Assembly: GCA_034008185.1 (NCBI GenBank)
Contig: CM067082.1
Coordinates: 84,753,684 to 84,817,683, forward strand
Origin: Gorsachius magnificus
Lineage: Eukaryota > Chordata > Aves > Pelecaniformes > Ardeidae
Reading direction: 5' to 3'
DNA: 64,000 nt
The translations under genes and the position numbers were made by a program. The notes below the pieces were generated by a model, which was given only the letters and a program-made list of their open reading frames with translations, was not told where the DNA came from and searched no databases. Of the stretch, positions 39,401 to 48,307 are shown piece after piece. Numbering within the stretch: position 1 is the stretch's first letter; each line of letters starts with the position of its first letter.

Positions 39401-42400
39401 ATAATGTGATAAATATTGTCCAAAATAATGAATATGGTATTACTTATACCATTTTATTCAATGACCATAGTAGGAACAGGTATGTTGTCTTTGACAGGAC
39501 CTTACATGGAATGAGTTGTCCTTGTCACTAAGTAATGTCTAGTGATGGAGAAACAGCCCCTGCCTGTCTTTTCTTCCCTTCTATTTTGACTGGTTCTATT
39601 GGTATTTCTGCTAAGTTCTTGAAAGTTTGTTTTTTCGATAATTGCTCGTGACCCACTTATTTTAGAGACCAAACCAAGACAGAATCGCTTGAGTTTCCAA
39701 GACTACCAACCATTTCTTTGGCAAAAGCCAGAGGCTTGGCAAATACTGGTACCTGCAATATACAATATACAGTAGAAAAAGACAAATTAACTGTGTTCCT
39801 AATGCCACTTTTTTTTTTTTTTTTTGGCTATTTGGACGACTCTGTTGGCTGAATAGGTATAAAACCAAAATGGAATCTGTGGCAAACCAGAGAAATTATA
39901 CAAAATTAAAATGCTTTAAGAAGGAAGGGTTTGTAGCTAGAATAATACTGTCTCTCCACCAAGCTCCTGCAGGCTTTGTGGACATCTTAGAAAAACTGAA
40001 CAACGTGAGCTGCTTTATTAACTGGTGTGAGGGGGGCTTGAAACGAGATTTCAGTCTTCTGTTCCAACTGTTCATTTGAATACACTATGATTCAGATAAT
40101 CAAAAGCACTATACTACTTACTTTTTAAACAATATTCCTAGTCTTTCAGTTGATGTTTCATCTCCAGATTTGTTTGGAAGCATTCATGAAGACTCAAGTC
40201 TTTCTTCAGTAAGTTTGGCTTCTATTTCTAAAAGCTGATGTGAAACAGTACTTCTCAAAGTCACAGGAATGTGGTCCTTTTTTTAAGCGTTTTGGTTTTT
40301 GCTTTCCTTCTTTAGAGAGCAATTCTGTATTCTAGAGGCATTTTCTTAGATACATATGTATATAAGTGTAAGAAAATACAAGGATATAAGGCTTGAATAT
40401 AAGGCCCTTTTTAAAAGCACTGCTTGTTTATGGTAACTTAGTATACCTTCTTAAGGTAACTAATGAAGACATTTTTTGAAACCAGGTCCTCCTCAGAAAC
40501 TAACATGGCATTGAAATCAGTGAAAATAGCACTGGTGTTAAGACAGCTGAGGATCTGACTTTTGATTTATCACCTTGCTTTAAGAACAGGTCTGATTATT
40601 AGTTACTTTTTAAAGCCCATGAAGATACAGATATTCAGTAGTGTAGATTTTCCCCAAAAAACTACTTTACCAAGAGTTAAGTATTGATTATTTGTTTGGC
40701 TTGCTTGTATTAGGGTCTGGTTTTTAGGAAATTGGAAGAAAGGTTTTTAATATTCTTGACACTTTGATTTTGGTTAATGTACTTTCTTCTAGTGCGGTGG
40801 CTGATGGAAAAAAATATAGTTGATCCCTGGAAGAAATCTAGTGAGAACCTCTTGTGAAGTCAATATTCCTTAGTACAGGTTTTAAATGTTGTCAGAAGCC
40901 CAGCTTTGCCTCATTTACAAGAGCAATAAGCATTCCTGTACAATAAAGAATCACAGATTGCCAAAGCAGGACAGGTTTCTGAATTGCAGACTATAATAAT
41001 TAGTTCTCTATATCATTTTATTCTTGCAACACATAGATCTTGATATTAATTGTTGCCAAAGTAACTTTTTATTTCTGTGACTTGTTCCTATGTGTCGTAG
41101 GTATGAATGTCTAAAATTGTTGATTTCTTTTTTACCAAAACAATGTTCGGTTACCATGGTGTCATATTTTTTTCTGTAAATCACAGACGACTTTATCTTT
41201 TCTTTCCTGATTGAGTAATGAGAAAAGAGAAAGTGAGTGACCAGAGTAAGATTTGTCACTGTATCTTTAAAATTATCATTTTTTTAATAGTCTGCATGTC
41301 AACTGACTATAATTTAAAGTAGTAGGCAACTGCACATCTCAATACTAGTCATCATATTACTGGAATACATAATTGTCAGGAGTTGTTCTGGCTGTGAAAA
41401 CCAACACTTACCAACATTTTTAATCAGATCTGCACTGTTACGATGACTTCATTGCCAAATAATTTTGTTTTCAGAATATTTGCTGGTGTTGATTTTGAAC
41501 TTCTATCTGAAGTAGAAAGAATGTTTTCCCATTGGGAGAAGGAGAGGGGAAGAGGGAACACCAAATCTATTTAAATCTATTTAAATAGTAGTTCTGTCTT
41601 GTTTGGTTCTTTGTCCCTTTGGAAACTACACCTTATTGCACCAAGGTCAGGGAAAGGCAATTCTGGTATCTCAACTCCACAATGTAGTAGACCTTCTTGT
41701 AATTAAAAAAATCATTGAGGAACAGAGATGAGTTATAACCACCTAGAATTTTTTTTCAAATTAACTGCTGAATTTACATTATGTACTTCTGAACCTTCTA
41801 GTATTTTAGAATGGGTGAGTGCATTTGTTCAGTACCTGGTTTGCTTCCCTTGTTTTAGCCAGCTTCATGTGAAAGTGAAGATGATCTTCAGTTAATTTTA
41901 TGAAGGTCATAATAATTCTTAGCATACTACTTGAAACAAAGTAAAAGCCAGAAACAGCTTCCTGGAAAGCTGCTCAAACCTAATTTTTGTAAAGAAGTCT
42001 TAACCATGATTCTGTATTAGTCACAGCTATTCCAGTGAATGCTCCAGATCCTGTAAGAAAAAGCATGCATATTCAACCTTCATACCTGATATTCACTCAG
42101 TTCTTGGTGTTCATTGACAAAAATATTTGTAAACACCACTTTATTTATCAGCATGTTTATCAAACACACAGAGTCAATAAAATACTATACATTTGCAGTA
42201 TTGGTCATGCTGATATTTCTTTTTTCTAACTATTGTACTCTTTCTTCTCTTAAAATAAATTTTTAGGAACAGAGGCTTTTAATTGCACTCAGTAATTGCC
42301 GTTATCTGGAACGTCATACCTTCCTAAACATAGCTGAACATTTTGAGAAACATGGCTTTCAAGGTGTTGAAAAAATAACTCAAGTAAGTGAGAGCACTGG

Positions 42401-45389
42401 AATGAAGTATCATTGTTTGAAGGAAAGGGTTGTTACTTGTTTTACTTTCTGTGGAAATTAAGTGCAAGTGTTCAAATGGCTGAAAGGATTCTTGGGCGAG
42501 CCTTCTTCAAATGAGTGGGACTTAAAGCATCAGTTGGACACAACAACAACGACGATATGGTTATTTGTGTTCCTATAAGGCTTAAATAGCTGTTATAGAA
42601 AATGTGACCTCTTTCTTATTCAGTACTTGTGTGTTCAATGGCAAAGCTTATCAGATTTCTTAGTAAAGCCGTTTAATGTCACTGTGTTTTCTTAATGCAG
42701 AGAGTAAAAGATCGTTATCTCAAATATGCTTGATAAATTATTTCATCTGGCAATCTGTATTACTGATAGCTGTTGTTCATAAACTAATTCAGGTTTTTTT
42801 GTTGTGTTTTGGTTTTTGTTGTGTGTTGGTTTGTTTTTTTTTCAAAGAATGAAAATGTCAAAGTGGGCGGCAGTAGCTGTCTCATTTTCCTGCCTTTTTG
42901 TAAAGATTAATCATTTTTTATGAGAAATGTTGTGACTTAGTCCTTGGGACCATAAAGTTAGTTTATTTCCAGAAACATTTGTTGGTTGGAAGTAAAATGT
43001 TATCTTTTCCAGTACAGAGTGCAATATTTCACTCAAACTGATGTTTCTACTATGTAGTACATCCTTAGTCCCATTCTGCCTGAATGTTGTTTGAATTTCT
43101 GTGGCTGAAGTAATTTTGAATAGCATTTAAATGGGGTTGATGTGATTTGTATTGTTAGTACAGCATACAAAATTACTGTGGATATTGCCTTTCTTTGCTA
43201 CCGAAACAACTGAGAGTTGAGCTAGGTACAGTTAGTGTTGTCTGTATAAGCAAATAAGACATCTGTTATGTATGTACTCAACACTCTGTCTTGTACAGCC
43301 ACATCAAAGTATTGCCATTAAAAGTCTGGTAGGTTTATAAATGACAAAATTCAAATGTTGAAGTTGCAGATTAATTTCAAATCTCTGTTAACCCTTTGAA
43401 AGTGCTGACTGGTGCAGTACTGCATATATGGGACGCATCAATCAGTAATGCTAGCTGGGAGGATTTGGATAATTGGATAGTCATCTTAAGAGGGCAAGTT
43501 TTGAGCCCTTCATTAATTTCAGGAGAGGTTAGAAGCTCACAGGTTCTCTAAGTTTCTTAATTTATTTAACTATCTATTAGATTAAAAATTAACAATAAAG
43601 AAGTGACAAAATTTTTGAAAAATAGAATTTGTTTTATTCTGAGAAACAAAACCATACTTTTAAATTCTGTTAACTTTATAAATTGAGTTTTAAAGTGAAT
43701 TTTATAGTGTATGTTGGTAAAAACTAGCTGTTGTTTCGTTGGTTTTTTTTAATTGCCTTTGTTAGGGAAATCATTATTATCTAATATTCTGAAAATACAG
43801 AAATCATAAAATAGTAACCAAGAAAATTTCCTTACATTTTACATGGGTTTTATTTCCATTTTTTTCTTAGTGTGCCAAATACAAAGTCACATAAAATGGC
43901 CAAACTTCACACTCTGCTTTAGCACATGCCATCTTGGCACATACTTATGGTACTCACCAGTAATTATATTTAATTTCTGCGTAATTCTTTTAAGTGCTTT
44001 TCTGTGGACATTCTTTAATTTAACTTTTTATCATCAGTTTAGTTAATTAGCAAGTGGAAAAAAATAGATATTCAAGAGTATACATCCTAGCTTATTGATT
44101 AAGCTTCTGAATAAAATTGTTTCCACAGTTCTGATACTTAGTAAGGCAGGCGGGTTACTAGGACAGAGGGTCAAAATGGCTTTAATACAAAAATTGGAAA
44201 CTTTAGCTACAGGGAAGTTCACAGCAGAAAGATAACAAGGAGAGAGTTGGATATTTCTTTGTGAGCATTTATCCCACGAGAGAGTCAGGAAAACGGGTAT
44301 ACACAATGGAAGTTGTTGAGAACTTCTTCTCTGCTTCACCCCCTGCATCCTGGGCTCAAAAGAACATTCAGATGAATTGTTCATTCTTTCTTGTAATCTT
44401 TCCACCAGCTGAAAAACAAGGTTACCCACCACTATCTCAATTGCACATTGAACTTGAAAGAGGTTGAAGAGGACTCGAAGGAAACAAAAAACCTGTACTG
44501 AATGTGGTGATGATCTTTTGTGTTGAATGACTGAAGAAGTGGAAAGTGGAATTACTTAATTCTAAAACGCTTTTGTTAAGGACAACTGAAGTAGTTGGTT
44601 CACAGATTGAATGGGTGCGTGTTTGCAGGGACTTCCCACTGGAACTTGTACTTTATTTTTCCCACTAGCTCAAACCTGAATAGGAGTGGTACAAGGATAA
44701 TTTATTCTCCCTAATCATAAGAAATTGAAGTGAAGAATATCTTGAAATCCATTCTGGGTTTACGTTTCTGTCATCCTGTGTAAGGGGAAAGAGTGAGACT
44801 TGTGTACATTTGTGAATGTGGTGTTCTTTTTCAAGTCTTGAGTGTCAACAGGCTGTCAGGTAGAAGGGAAAGAACAACAACATAGCCTTCATCTTCTCCT
44901 GGGACCAAATTCTCAGTGCCTCATGAAAATCCTGTCTTTGGGATACAGGTCCTCTTGTGACAAAGTAAAGGAGGTTCATCAGAAAAGCAGGAAAGTGGTG
45001 GTGTCTCTTGTTTCTGGGCACCAACTTCACCATCCCAACTTTACTGAACCTGGAAGCAACTTTGACCTCAATAATATCTCTGTTTTCCCGTGCACTTCAG
45101 ATCTCATTCCTCTGAAGGCTTATCTGTCTGTCTGTTCCTGACTCGAATATTGCAGTTCCCTTTTCTCTTCTCTTAACAATGTAGGCATGCCAGAGGAGAA
45201 CACAGTTTAAGACATCCCTGCAGTAAATAAGCTTCATCCCTTATTCTGCAGCTTGCAACATTAAATCTTCAGAAAGGAATGATAAGGAGTTGGTATTCTT
45301 CTTTTCTTTCTTTCTTCTGAATTACCGGTTTGATCTAGAGTCCTGCCTTCTTGCTCACTTTAAACACCTTTGCTTCTGGAAATTATCAT

Positions 45390-45435
<46 letters not shown>

Positions 45436-46017
45436 TATATTTTTAATGGTGGGGAAAATTAGTATTATTTAAAATTAGCTTTTATAAATGCATTTAAGTA
45501 GAAGTCACATGATATTTTCAGCATATTTTATTTGCATTTATCATCCATTACCATCCTAAGATACTGACTTTCTACTTTAACATTTTATGATATGCTTTGT
45601 GTTCTAGAATTCTTTTAGAAGCTATAATTACAGGGGTTACCTATGTTTAATAAAAAGTTTTGTATAAAGTTTAAAGTTGTTCAGATACTATGAACAAGCT
45701 GTGCATATCCCTTTAGCTTTCAGTGTGGCCAAGTTCCTAGGTCTTTATAGATGTAATTATGAAATGTGTAAGTAATTGTCTCTGCCAAAAATTAACGAAG
45801 ACATGAGATCTAATACTTGTACTTAATTACTATTTATTATGTTCTTTCTCTTTATTTTTTTGTTTTGTTTTTTAGGTTAGTATGGAATCCTTGAAAGAGC
45901 TGGATCAAAGACTGTTTGAAATGTACATTGAATTCAAGGCAGATCCGATAGTTGGGTCGTTAGAACCTGGCATTTATGCAGGATATTTTGATTGGAAAGA
46001 TTGTCTTGTTCCAGCAG
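3268..46017 (+). CDS. EXOC2: EXOC2 (Sec5), exocyst complex component 2; 16 internal coding exons, both ends outside the window
   Basis: EXOC2/Sec5 is a subunit of the octameric exocyst, which tethers secretory vesicles to the plasma membrane. It is a Ral GTPase effector through an N-terminal TIG domain that lies outside this window. Sixteen exons join into 1641 nt (546 whole codons plus split ends) with every phase matching. The product matches the Sec5 family throughout, for example [39 protein letters not shown] and [20 protein letters not shown]. In human numbering (from memory) it covers about residues 248-795 of 924. This includes most of the Sec5 domain (about 198-377) and the following helical rod. 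No stop or frameshift interrupts it. All introns are GT-AG except one GC-AG. The exon encoding VRNYLKEAL and the ~130-residue C-terminus were looked for after 46017 and not found. Promoter and UTRs are absent. The intron-rich structure rules out a retrocopy. Confidence 0.98.
3533..3614 (+). CDS. EXOC2: EXOC2 coding exon B (about residues 297-324)
   Basis: 82 nt, after an intron of only 119 nt (3414-3532), the shortest here. The acceptor is a T-run followed by taaag|GG and the donor is AAT|gtaaga. The exon starts in phase 0 and ends with one base of a Tyr codon. It encodes [19 protein letters not shown] and TEVQVFKK, a signature Sec5 segment. Confidence 0.97.
3615..4095 (+). other. EXOC2: EXOC2 intron, 481 nt
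   Basis: GT-AG intron, AT-rich. Nothing else is recognisable in it. Confidence 0.93.
4096..4198 (+). CDS. EXOC2: EXOC2 coding exon C (about residues 324-358)
   Basis: 103 nt. The acceptor is tattcctag|AT and the donor is TAAG|gtaatc. The exon completes Tyr, encodes [20 protein letters not shown] and [13 protein letters not shown], and leaves two bases of an Arg codon. The segment is Leu/Glu-rich amphipathic helix, as expected in the Sec5 domain. Confidence 0.97.
4756..4820 (+). repeat. CR1-type LINE, 3'-terminal fragment
   Basis: The block ggttggactagatgatctct, then aggggtcccttccaaccc and a terminal attctatgattctatga repeat, is the typical 3' end of avian CR1 elements. Only about 65 bases are recognisable, a strongly 5'-truncated copy in the same orientation as EXOC2. 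Confidence 0.93.
5456..5528. repeat. G/T-rich low-complexity tract
   Basis: More than 70 bases that are nearly all G and T, including a run of eight G and a run of eight T. It is the complement-type counterpart of the A/C-only tracts elsewhere in the window. Confidence 0.8.
6729..6787. repeat. A/C-rich low-complexity tract
   Basis: A-rich stretch passing into acccccaacaaaccaaaacc. Similar in kind to the tracts at 341, 15360 and 26759. Confidence 0.8.
7296..7414 (+). CDS. EXOC2: EXOC2 coding exon D (about residues 358-398), with GC donor
   Basis: 119 nt. The acceptor is ggattttacag|AT. The exon completes Arg, encodes [20 protein letters not shown] and [19 protein letters not shown], and leaves one G. 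The exon/intron join reads AAAG|gcaagg. No GT lies nearby, and joining after this G to the 18980 exon gives the expected Lys-Gly-Asn, so the donor is GC. This is the end of the annotated Sec5 domain region. Confidence 0.95.
7415..7420 (+). other. EXOC2: Non-canonical GC 5' splice site (GC-AG intron)
   Basis: The intron starts gcaagg after an exon ending AAAG. This matches the known GC-donor pattern (AG|GCAAG), where the rest of the donor is close to consensus. The phase and protein match across the junction (G + GC = Gly) leave no alternative donor. Confidence 0.9.
7439..7457. repeat. (TA)n microsatellite
   Basis: About nine TA units, 25 bases inside the intron from the GC donor. Confidence 0.9.
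13371..13403. repeat. Perfect 14-bp inverted repeat, 5-base loop
   Basis: TATAATACTTTAAA at 13371-13384 is exactly complementary to TTTAAAGTATTATA at 13390-13403, with loop aatta. A further related copy, gaagtattataaag, follows near 13420. It could fold as an AT-only hairpin. No mobile element is recognised. Confidence 0.85.
14448..14464. repeat. Poly-T run (17)
   Basis: Seventeen consecutive T. On the opposite strand this could be a retroelement A-tail, but no element body was recognised. Confidence 0.85.
15360..15397. repeat. A/C-only low-complexity tract
   Basis: aaaaaacccaaccaacc followed by a 13-base A run and cacaacaa. Only A and C occur. Confidence 0.8.
17026..17223 (-). other. Antisense open frame with ATG, unrecognised
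   Basis: Begins with ATG ([19 protein letters not shown]) and continues [19 protein letters not shown], an acidic, helix-like composition. On the minus strand an acceptor-like ttttcag lies five bases before the ATG. A donor-like AAA|GTAGGT follows about 54 codons later. No homolog is recognised. It may be one exon of an antisense transcript, or chance. Confidence 0.2.
17900..18118 (+). repeat. CR1-type LINE, 3' fragment (about 220 bp)
   Basis: Diverged CR1 3' region. The order of blocks is ggaagaagtgttttttacc, ctggagcaacctccccaggg, ctggaggttttcaagactc, then ttggactagatgatc and ggtcccttccaacctgga, as in avian CR1. It has no terminal octamer repeat and many substitutions, so it is an old copy. 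Orientation is the same as EXOC2. Confidence 0.92.
18980..19105 (+). CDS. EXOC2: EXOC2 coding exon E (about residues 398-440), possible cassette
   Basis: 126 nt, a multiple of three with the same phase at both ends, so skipping would keep the frame. The acceptor is ctctccctag|GC and the donor is GATG|gtaggc. It encodes [20 protein letters not shown] and [21 protein letters not shown]. The Ser-rich, low-order composition differs from the helical exons on either side and looks like a disordered linker. KRGSSFQS is a basophilic kinase-type site; phosphorylation at the equivalent human serines (about 431-435) is recalled, not derived here. Confidence 0.96.
19397..19762 (-). other. Antisense open frame, coding-like, unrecognised
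   Basis: Stop-free on the minus strand from about 19842 to 19397. The 3' half is polar and protein-like ([37 protein letters not shown]). There is no ATG near its 5' end; the frame at 19762 starts TTG. A donor-like AAAG|GTAGTA lies near its end. It matches no family I know. In an AT-rich 64-kb window one or two frames this long are expected by chance, so support for a gene is weak. Confidence 0.2.
22552..22649 (+). repeat. CR1-type LINE, 3'-terminal fragment
   Basis: The blocks ggacatggtttagtggtggg, ggttggactcgatcttaaag, gtcttttccaacgaaagtga and ttctatgat are the 3' end of another CR1 subfamily, about 100 bp, in the same orientation as EXOC2. Confidence 0.92.
23059..23183 (+). CDS. EXOC2: EXOC2 coding exon F (about residues 440-481)
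   Basis: 125 nt. The acceptor is cccttttag|CT and the donor is GAG|gtatgg. It completes Ala and encodes [20 protein letters not shown] and [35 protein letters not shown] is a strongly conserved aromatic segment of Sec5. The exon ends in phase 0. Confidence 0.97.
24433..24475. repeat. (TA)n microsatellite, interrupted
   Basis: About 43 bases of TA repeats with ttta and taaa interruptions. It is self-complementary, so it may be length-variable. Confidence 0.92.
25998..26021. repeat. Poly-A run (24)
   Basis: Twenty-four consecutive A preceded by aagaaag. It could be an old retroelement tail, but no body was recognised upstream. Confidence 0.85.
26759..26834. repeat. A/C-only low-complexity tract (about 75 bp)
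   Basis: The longest A/C-only stretch here: repeated aaaacc and aaacaaaa units ending in caaacaaaaacccc, with a single interrupting g. Confidence 0.85.
27310..27378 (+). CDS. EXOC2: EXOC2 coding exon G (about residues 482-504)
   Basis: 69 nt, phase 0 at both ends. The acceptor is cattttcacaag|AC (aag rather than the commoner cag or tag) and the donor is AAG|gtaagt, near perfect. It encodes [19 protein letters not shown] then NDFK, a short basic, polar segment. Confidence 0.96.
27622..27779 (+). CDS. EXOC2: EXOC2 coding exon H (about residues 505-557)
   Basis: 158 nt after a 243-nt intron (27379-27621). The acceptor is ttctgatgcag|AA and the donor is TAAG|gtaaat. It encodes [40 protein letters not shown] and [12 protein letters not shown], and leaves two bases of Arg. 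It belongs to the conserved central helical rod. Confidence 0.97.
27780..30687 (+). other. EXOC2: EXOC2 intron, 2908 nt
   Basis: AT-rich intronic sequence ending in tttatttgctttccag. No repeat element or other gene was recognised. Confidence 0.88.
30688..30809 (+). CDS. EXOC2: EXOC2 coding exon I (about residues 557-598)
   Basis: 122 nt. The acceptor is tttgctttccag|GC and the donor is GAAG|gtaata. It completes Arg and encodes [20 protein letters not shown] and [29 protein letters not shown] is a family signature. It leaves one G of an Asp codon. Confidence 0.97.
30810..34427 (+). other. EXOC2: EXOC2 intron, 3618 nt
   Basis: Mostly unremarkable AT-rich sequence. The last 60 bases hold a 25-base C homopolymer (34378-34402) followed by ttccccctcttgctctgtct and tacag. 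Confidence 0.9.
34378..34402 (+). repeat. C25 homopolymer in an acceptor polypyrimidine tract
   Basis: Twenty-five consecutive C about 25 bases upstream of the AG of the 34428 exon. It extends the polypyrimidine tract but is C-only, an unusual composition for a tract that U2AF65 reads best as U-rich. The length is likely to be unstable and error-prone in sequencing. Confidence 0.9.
34428..34489 (+). CDS. EXOC2: EXOC2 coding exon J (about residues 598-618)
   Basis: 62 nt. The acceptor is gctctgtcttacag|AT and the donor is TTG|gtgggt, one of the weaker donors here. It completes Asp and encodes [20 protein letters not shown], ending in phase 0. [14 protein letters not shown] across the junction is a family signature. 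Confidence 0.97.
34490..37161 (+). other. EXOC2: EXOC2 intron, 2672 nt
   Basis: Intronic sequence. An acceptor/donor hybrid motif of modest quality (tttatattccag|gtaaaaga, near 36019) was noted. No repeat or gene was recognised. Confidence 0.88.
37162..37242 (+). CDS. EXOC2: EXOC2 coding exon K (about residues 619-645)
   Basis: 81 nt, phase 0 at both ends. The acceptor is tttgcctttcag|CC and the donor is AGC|gtaagt. It encodes [19 protein letters not shown] then DCKPGEAS. Confidence 0.97.
37243..38184 (+). other. EXOC2: EXOC2 intron, 942 nt
   Basis: AT-rich intron with nothing else recognised. Confidence 0.9.
38185..38244 (+). CDS. EXOC2: EXOC2 coding exon L (about residues 646-665)
   Basis: 60 nt, phase 0 at both ends. 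The acceptor is gcatcttcag|GT and the donor is CAG|gtaact. It encodes [20 protein letters not shown]. It is the smallest exon here and symmetric, but it lies inside the conserved rod. Confidence 0.97.
38245..39156 (+). other. EXOC2: EXOC2 intron, 912 nt
   Basis: Contains a run of ten G at 38641-38650 and a G/T-only tract at 39054-39119 shortly before the acceptor gtttcctag. Confidence 0.9.
39054..39119. repeat. G/T-only low-complexity tract
   Basis: Runs of T and G (gggttttttggtttggtttt, then tttgggggtttgttggtg) with very few other bases, ending about 37 nt upstream of exon M. Confidence 0.82.
39157..39218 (+). CDS. EXOC2: EXOC2 coding exon M (about residues 666-686)
   Basis: 62 nt. The acceptor is cgtttcctag|GT and the donor is ACA|gtaagt. 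It encodes [20 protein letters not shown] and leaves two bases of a His codon. Confidence 0.97.
39219..40141 (+). other. EXOC2: EXOC2 intron, 923 nt
   Basis: Contains a 17-base T run at 39809-39825. Nothing else was recognised. It ends in aatattcctag. Confidence 0.9.
40142..40208 (+). CDS. EXOC2: EXOC2 coding exon N (about residues 686-708)
   Basis: 67 nt. The acceptor is atattcctag|TC and the donor is TCA|gtaagt. It completes His and encodes [19 protein letters not shown] then LSS. A Ser/Asp-rich, probably loop segment. Confidence 0.97.
40209..42266 (+). other. EXOC2: EXOC2 intron, 2058 nt
   Basis: AT-rich. It includes a short direct repeat of atttaaatct units at about 41566-41588. No gene or retroelement was recognised. 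Confidence 0.9.
42267..42383 (+). CDS. EXOC2: EXOC2 coding exon O (about residues 709-747)
   Basis: 117 nt, phase 0 at both ends. The acceptor is aaatttttag|GA and the donor is CAA|gtaagt. It encodes [20 protein letters not shown] and [19 protein letters not shown]. The segment [22 protein letters not shown] is strongly conserved in the family. Confidence 0.97.
42792..42842. repeat. G/T-only low-complexity tract
   Basis: About 50 bases of G and T only (ggtttttttgttgtgttttg and similar). Confidence 0.82.
45394..45441. repeat. (AT)n microsatellite
   Basis: About 24 AT units with one aat interruption near 45428, about 435 bp upstream of exon P. Likely length-polymorphic. Confidence 0.93.
45876..46017 (+). 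CDS. EXOC2: EXOC2 coding exon P (about residues 748-795), last EXOC2 exon seen
   Basis: 142 nt. The acceptor is gttttttag|GT and the donor is GCAG|gtaaat. It encodes [40 protein letters not shown] and KDCLVPA, and leaves one G of a Gly codon. The [16 protein letters not shown] motif is a Sec5 signature. The rest of the protein (expected to continue VRNYLKEAL) lies beyond the window. Confidence 0.97.
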
Positions 46018-48302
46018 GTAAATATCTGCTTATTAAACTCTGAAATTATTTTAGCAGTGATTGATAGGAGCTAAAATATACTGTACAATTAAAAACTTTT
46101 TTCTAGTCTGTGTTTTTAACTTGTGACAAGTTCTTATAATAAAGTTCTTTCTCACAGGCTTTATTCCTAAATAATTTTTCAAATACCCCCAAATGATTAA
46201 AGCAGCTTTTATCATTTATAATCTCTTTAATACTTGTTTTTTGTGATTATTTTGCTTCATTGCTTATATATAATAGAATTATAAAAGACATCTTTGAATT
46301 TCCTAAGAAAATAGCATTGAGATTGTTTGGGATTTTTTCCAAAGAATCTGGCTACTTCTGTAATAGATGTAATTACAGTTCTGAAAAGGTAAAATTATGA
46401 GAAAATGCATACTATAACAGTAGTTCAGCAAAGAATGTTAAACCATCGAAGAAGGGCAGGTATAAGGTATTTAGCATGACTGAGATGTTAGTCATTAGTT
46501 AGGTACTTTAAGAGCCTCTGTTTGAAGGAAGCATAATATGAGTCTTTTTTTTCAAGTAGTGAATACTGTGCACATCTTAACATTTAGGTCTTTTTGAACA
46601 TCTAATTTGTTATATCTAATGCATCTAAATCACTTATTACATCAATGCCTGGTTAATACTAAGCAGAAGTTAGTTGCAGTAACATAGCACATAGCATTTT
46701 GAAGGTGATCTTGTATTAATTTCCAGTAAATCAATGACTGACGTGACAATTTGTACTTTCTTGTTTTGATTGTTTCATAGAGTTGCATATGGCAAGCTTA
46801 GTAGAAATGTTGTGGTACTTCAAAATTTGATAGGGAGGTAATTACAAGAAGCACGCTTGTAATCTGTGAATCAAGAGCTGCAGTGCTTGTTTGCTGGGCC
46901 TTAAAAACAAAGGTTTTAGGGTTTATTACTTTAGAGAAAAGTGTCTCTTCAAACTTTTGTTACTACTTTTTTTCTGAGAATATATGATCTAATAGAGTTT
47001 ATAGTGGAAATAATTTAGATTTTGATCTTGCATATCCAAGTTTATATCTGAATAATACATAACTTCTCATCATGTTTGAAGTATGGTTTTGCTTGGCATG
47101 TTTGCATTCCCACCAGCTAACAAAGACAAAGAGAAAGAAGTTGTGTCAGCTTTTTATATATTAATTTCTTGATGTAGTGTGTTGGGATCTACTTAGTAGA
47201 CTCATGTTGCCTTTAGGATTTTTCTGTAGTATTTTTTTGTTTAAAGGGAATATTGAATTTCTGTTAGAGGCGTGCCTTAGTCTGCTGCTTGTCCAATTTA
47301 TTGTTGGTTTTATGTACTTTCTCTGCAGCTTTTTGGTAAAAATCAAAGTGAAGGTGGTGAATATTAGAGACTCTTCTGCAGGGTTACATATCAGAGTATT
47401 GGCCAAGAGGTGCCGATCTGAAGTAGTAAAAAAGTTGTTTTGGGGGGTTTTTTTGTTAATCGCCAAGCTAGGCATGTTAAGAAGGAACATACAGTCACTT
47501 CTTCCATGCTTCTCTACCTTGATAAACAAATTTTGTCAAACGTATTCTGTTGACTATTGGTATAGAAGATTAACTTTGAGTACCTTCAGTTTGTCTGCTT
47601 ATAGCAATGGTTAGTTGACCCTGAAGATATTTGGTGCTCTGAAGATAAAATTAGTAAGTGACTGGGAAAGGCTCCCTCTTGGAGGAGGTAGATGAACTTC
47701 ATTATTGAAAAAGACTTGCATGGGGGGGAACTCTTCATGGGACATATGAGAATCTGACTTTTTCCGGTATTCAATCAAAAAAAACCCAAACCCACTAGTA
47801 TTTACAAACAACGTTAAATTGTACAACAAGATTATAGTTGAGAAAATACATCCTTATGTAATCTAAAAGTTGCAGTTAGTACTGCAGCAGACACATCCTT
47901 TAATTTTGCTCTTGGAAAAACCCCAAACAAAGCAAGCTCTACTTTACTGTTCATCTCCAAGTACAGCATGAAAAGTATCTATTAAACTAAAATAGCATAC
48001 AGATGACTGGGAGTGGGTCACACTGAGTAAAACAGACAGTTCACTCAAGGATTTGTTAAAGATCAACACATTGATTTGTTGAGGAAAAAACTTATTTGTA
48101 TAGTAGAAATTTTTATCTGTTCTTCGGTCACCTTTATGACTGCAAAATTTAAAGATTTTATTTGAGTCATGTGCCTGGTTTAGATCTTGACTTTTGTAGC
48201 CTTAATTTTAAAAAAGAAGAAAAATTGATGGCATTGGCAAGGCAAAGCATTTAGGCCTCACTTGCGTTCCTGAGTGGTCCTATCAGTGATGTGTAGTGGT
48301 GC

Positions 48303-48307
48303 ATAAT
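48303..48307. repeat. Left target-site duplication of the solo LTR (ATAAT)
   Basis: ATAAT immediately before the LTR end, repeated exactly at 48875-48879. A 5-bp duplication fits integrase-mediated retroviral insertion. Confidence 0.88.

Larger units (their letters stand above)
42384..45875 (+). other. EXOC2: EXOC2 intron, 3492 nt
   Basis: Contains a G/T-rich tract (42792-42842) and an AT microsatellite (45394-45441). It also has a stretch of more base-balanced sequence (about 44250-45140) with open frames on both strands and no recognisable homology. It ends in a T-rich tract and tttttag. Confidence 0.88.

Noticed and set aside
47177..47614. Longest + strand open frame in the window (145 codons), overlapped by a 122-codon minus-strand frame
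   Set aside because: Hydrophobic, low-quality composition in AT-rich intron, with no domain, no splice context and overlap on both strands. Consistent with chance.
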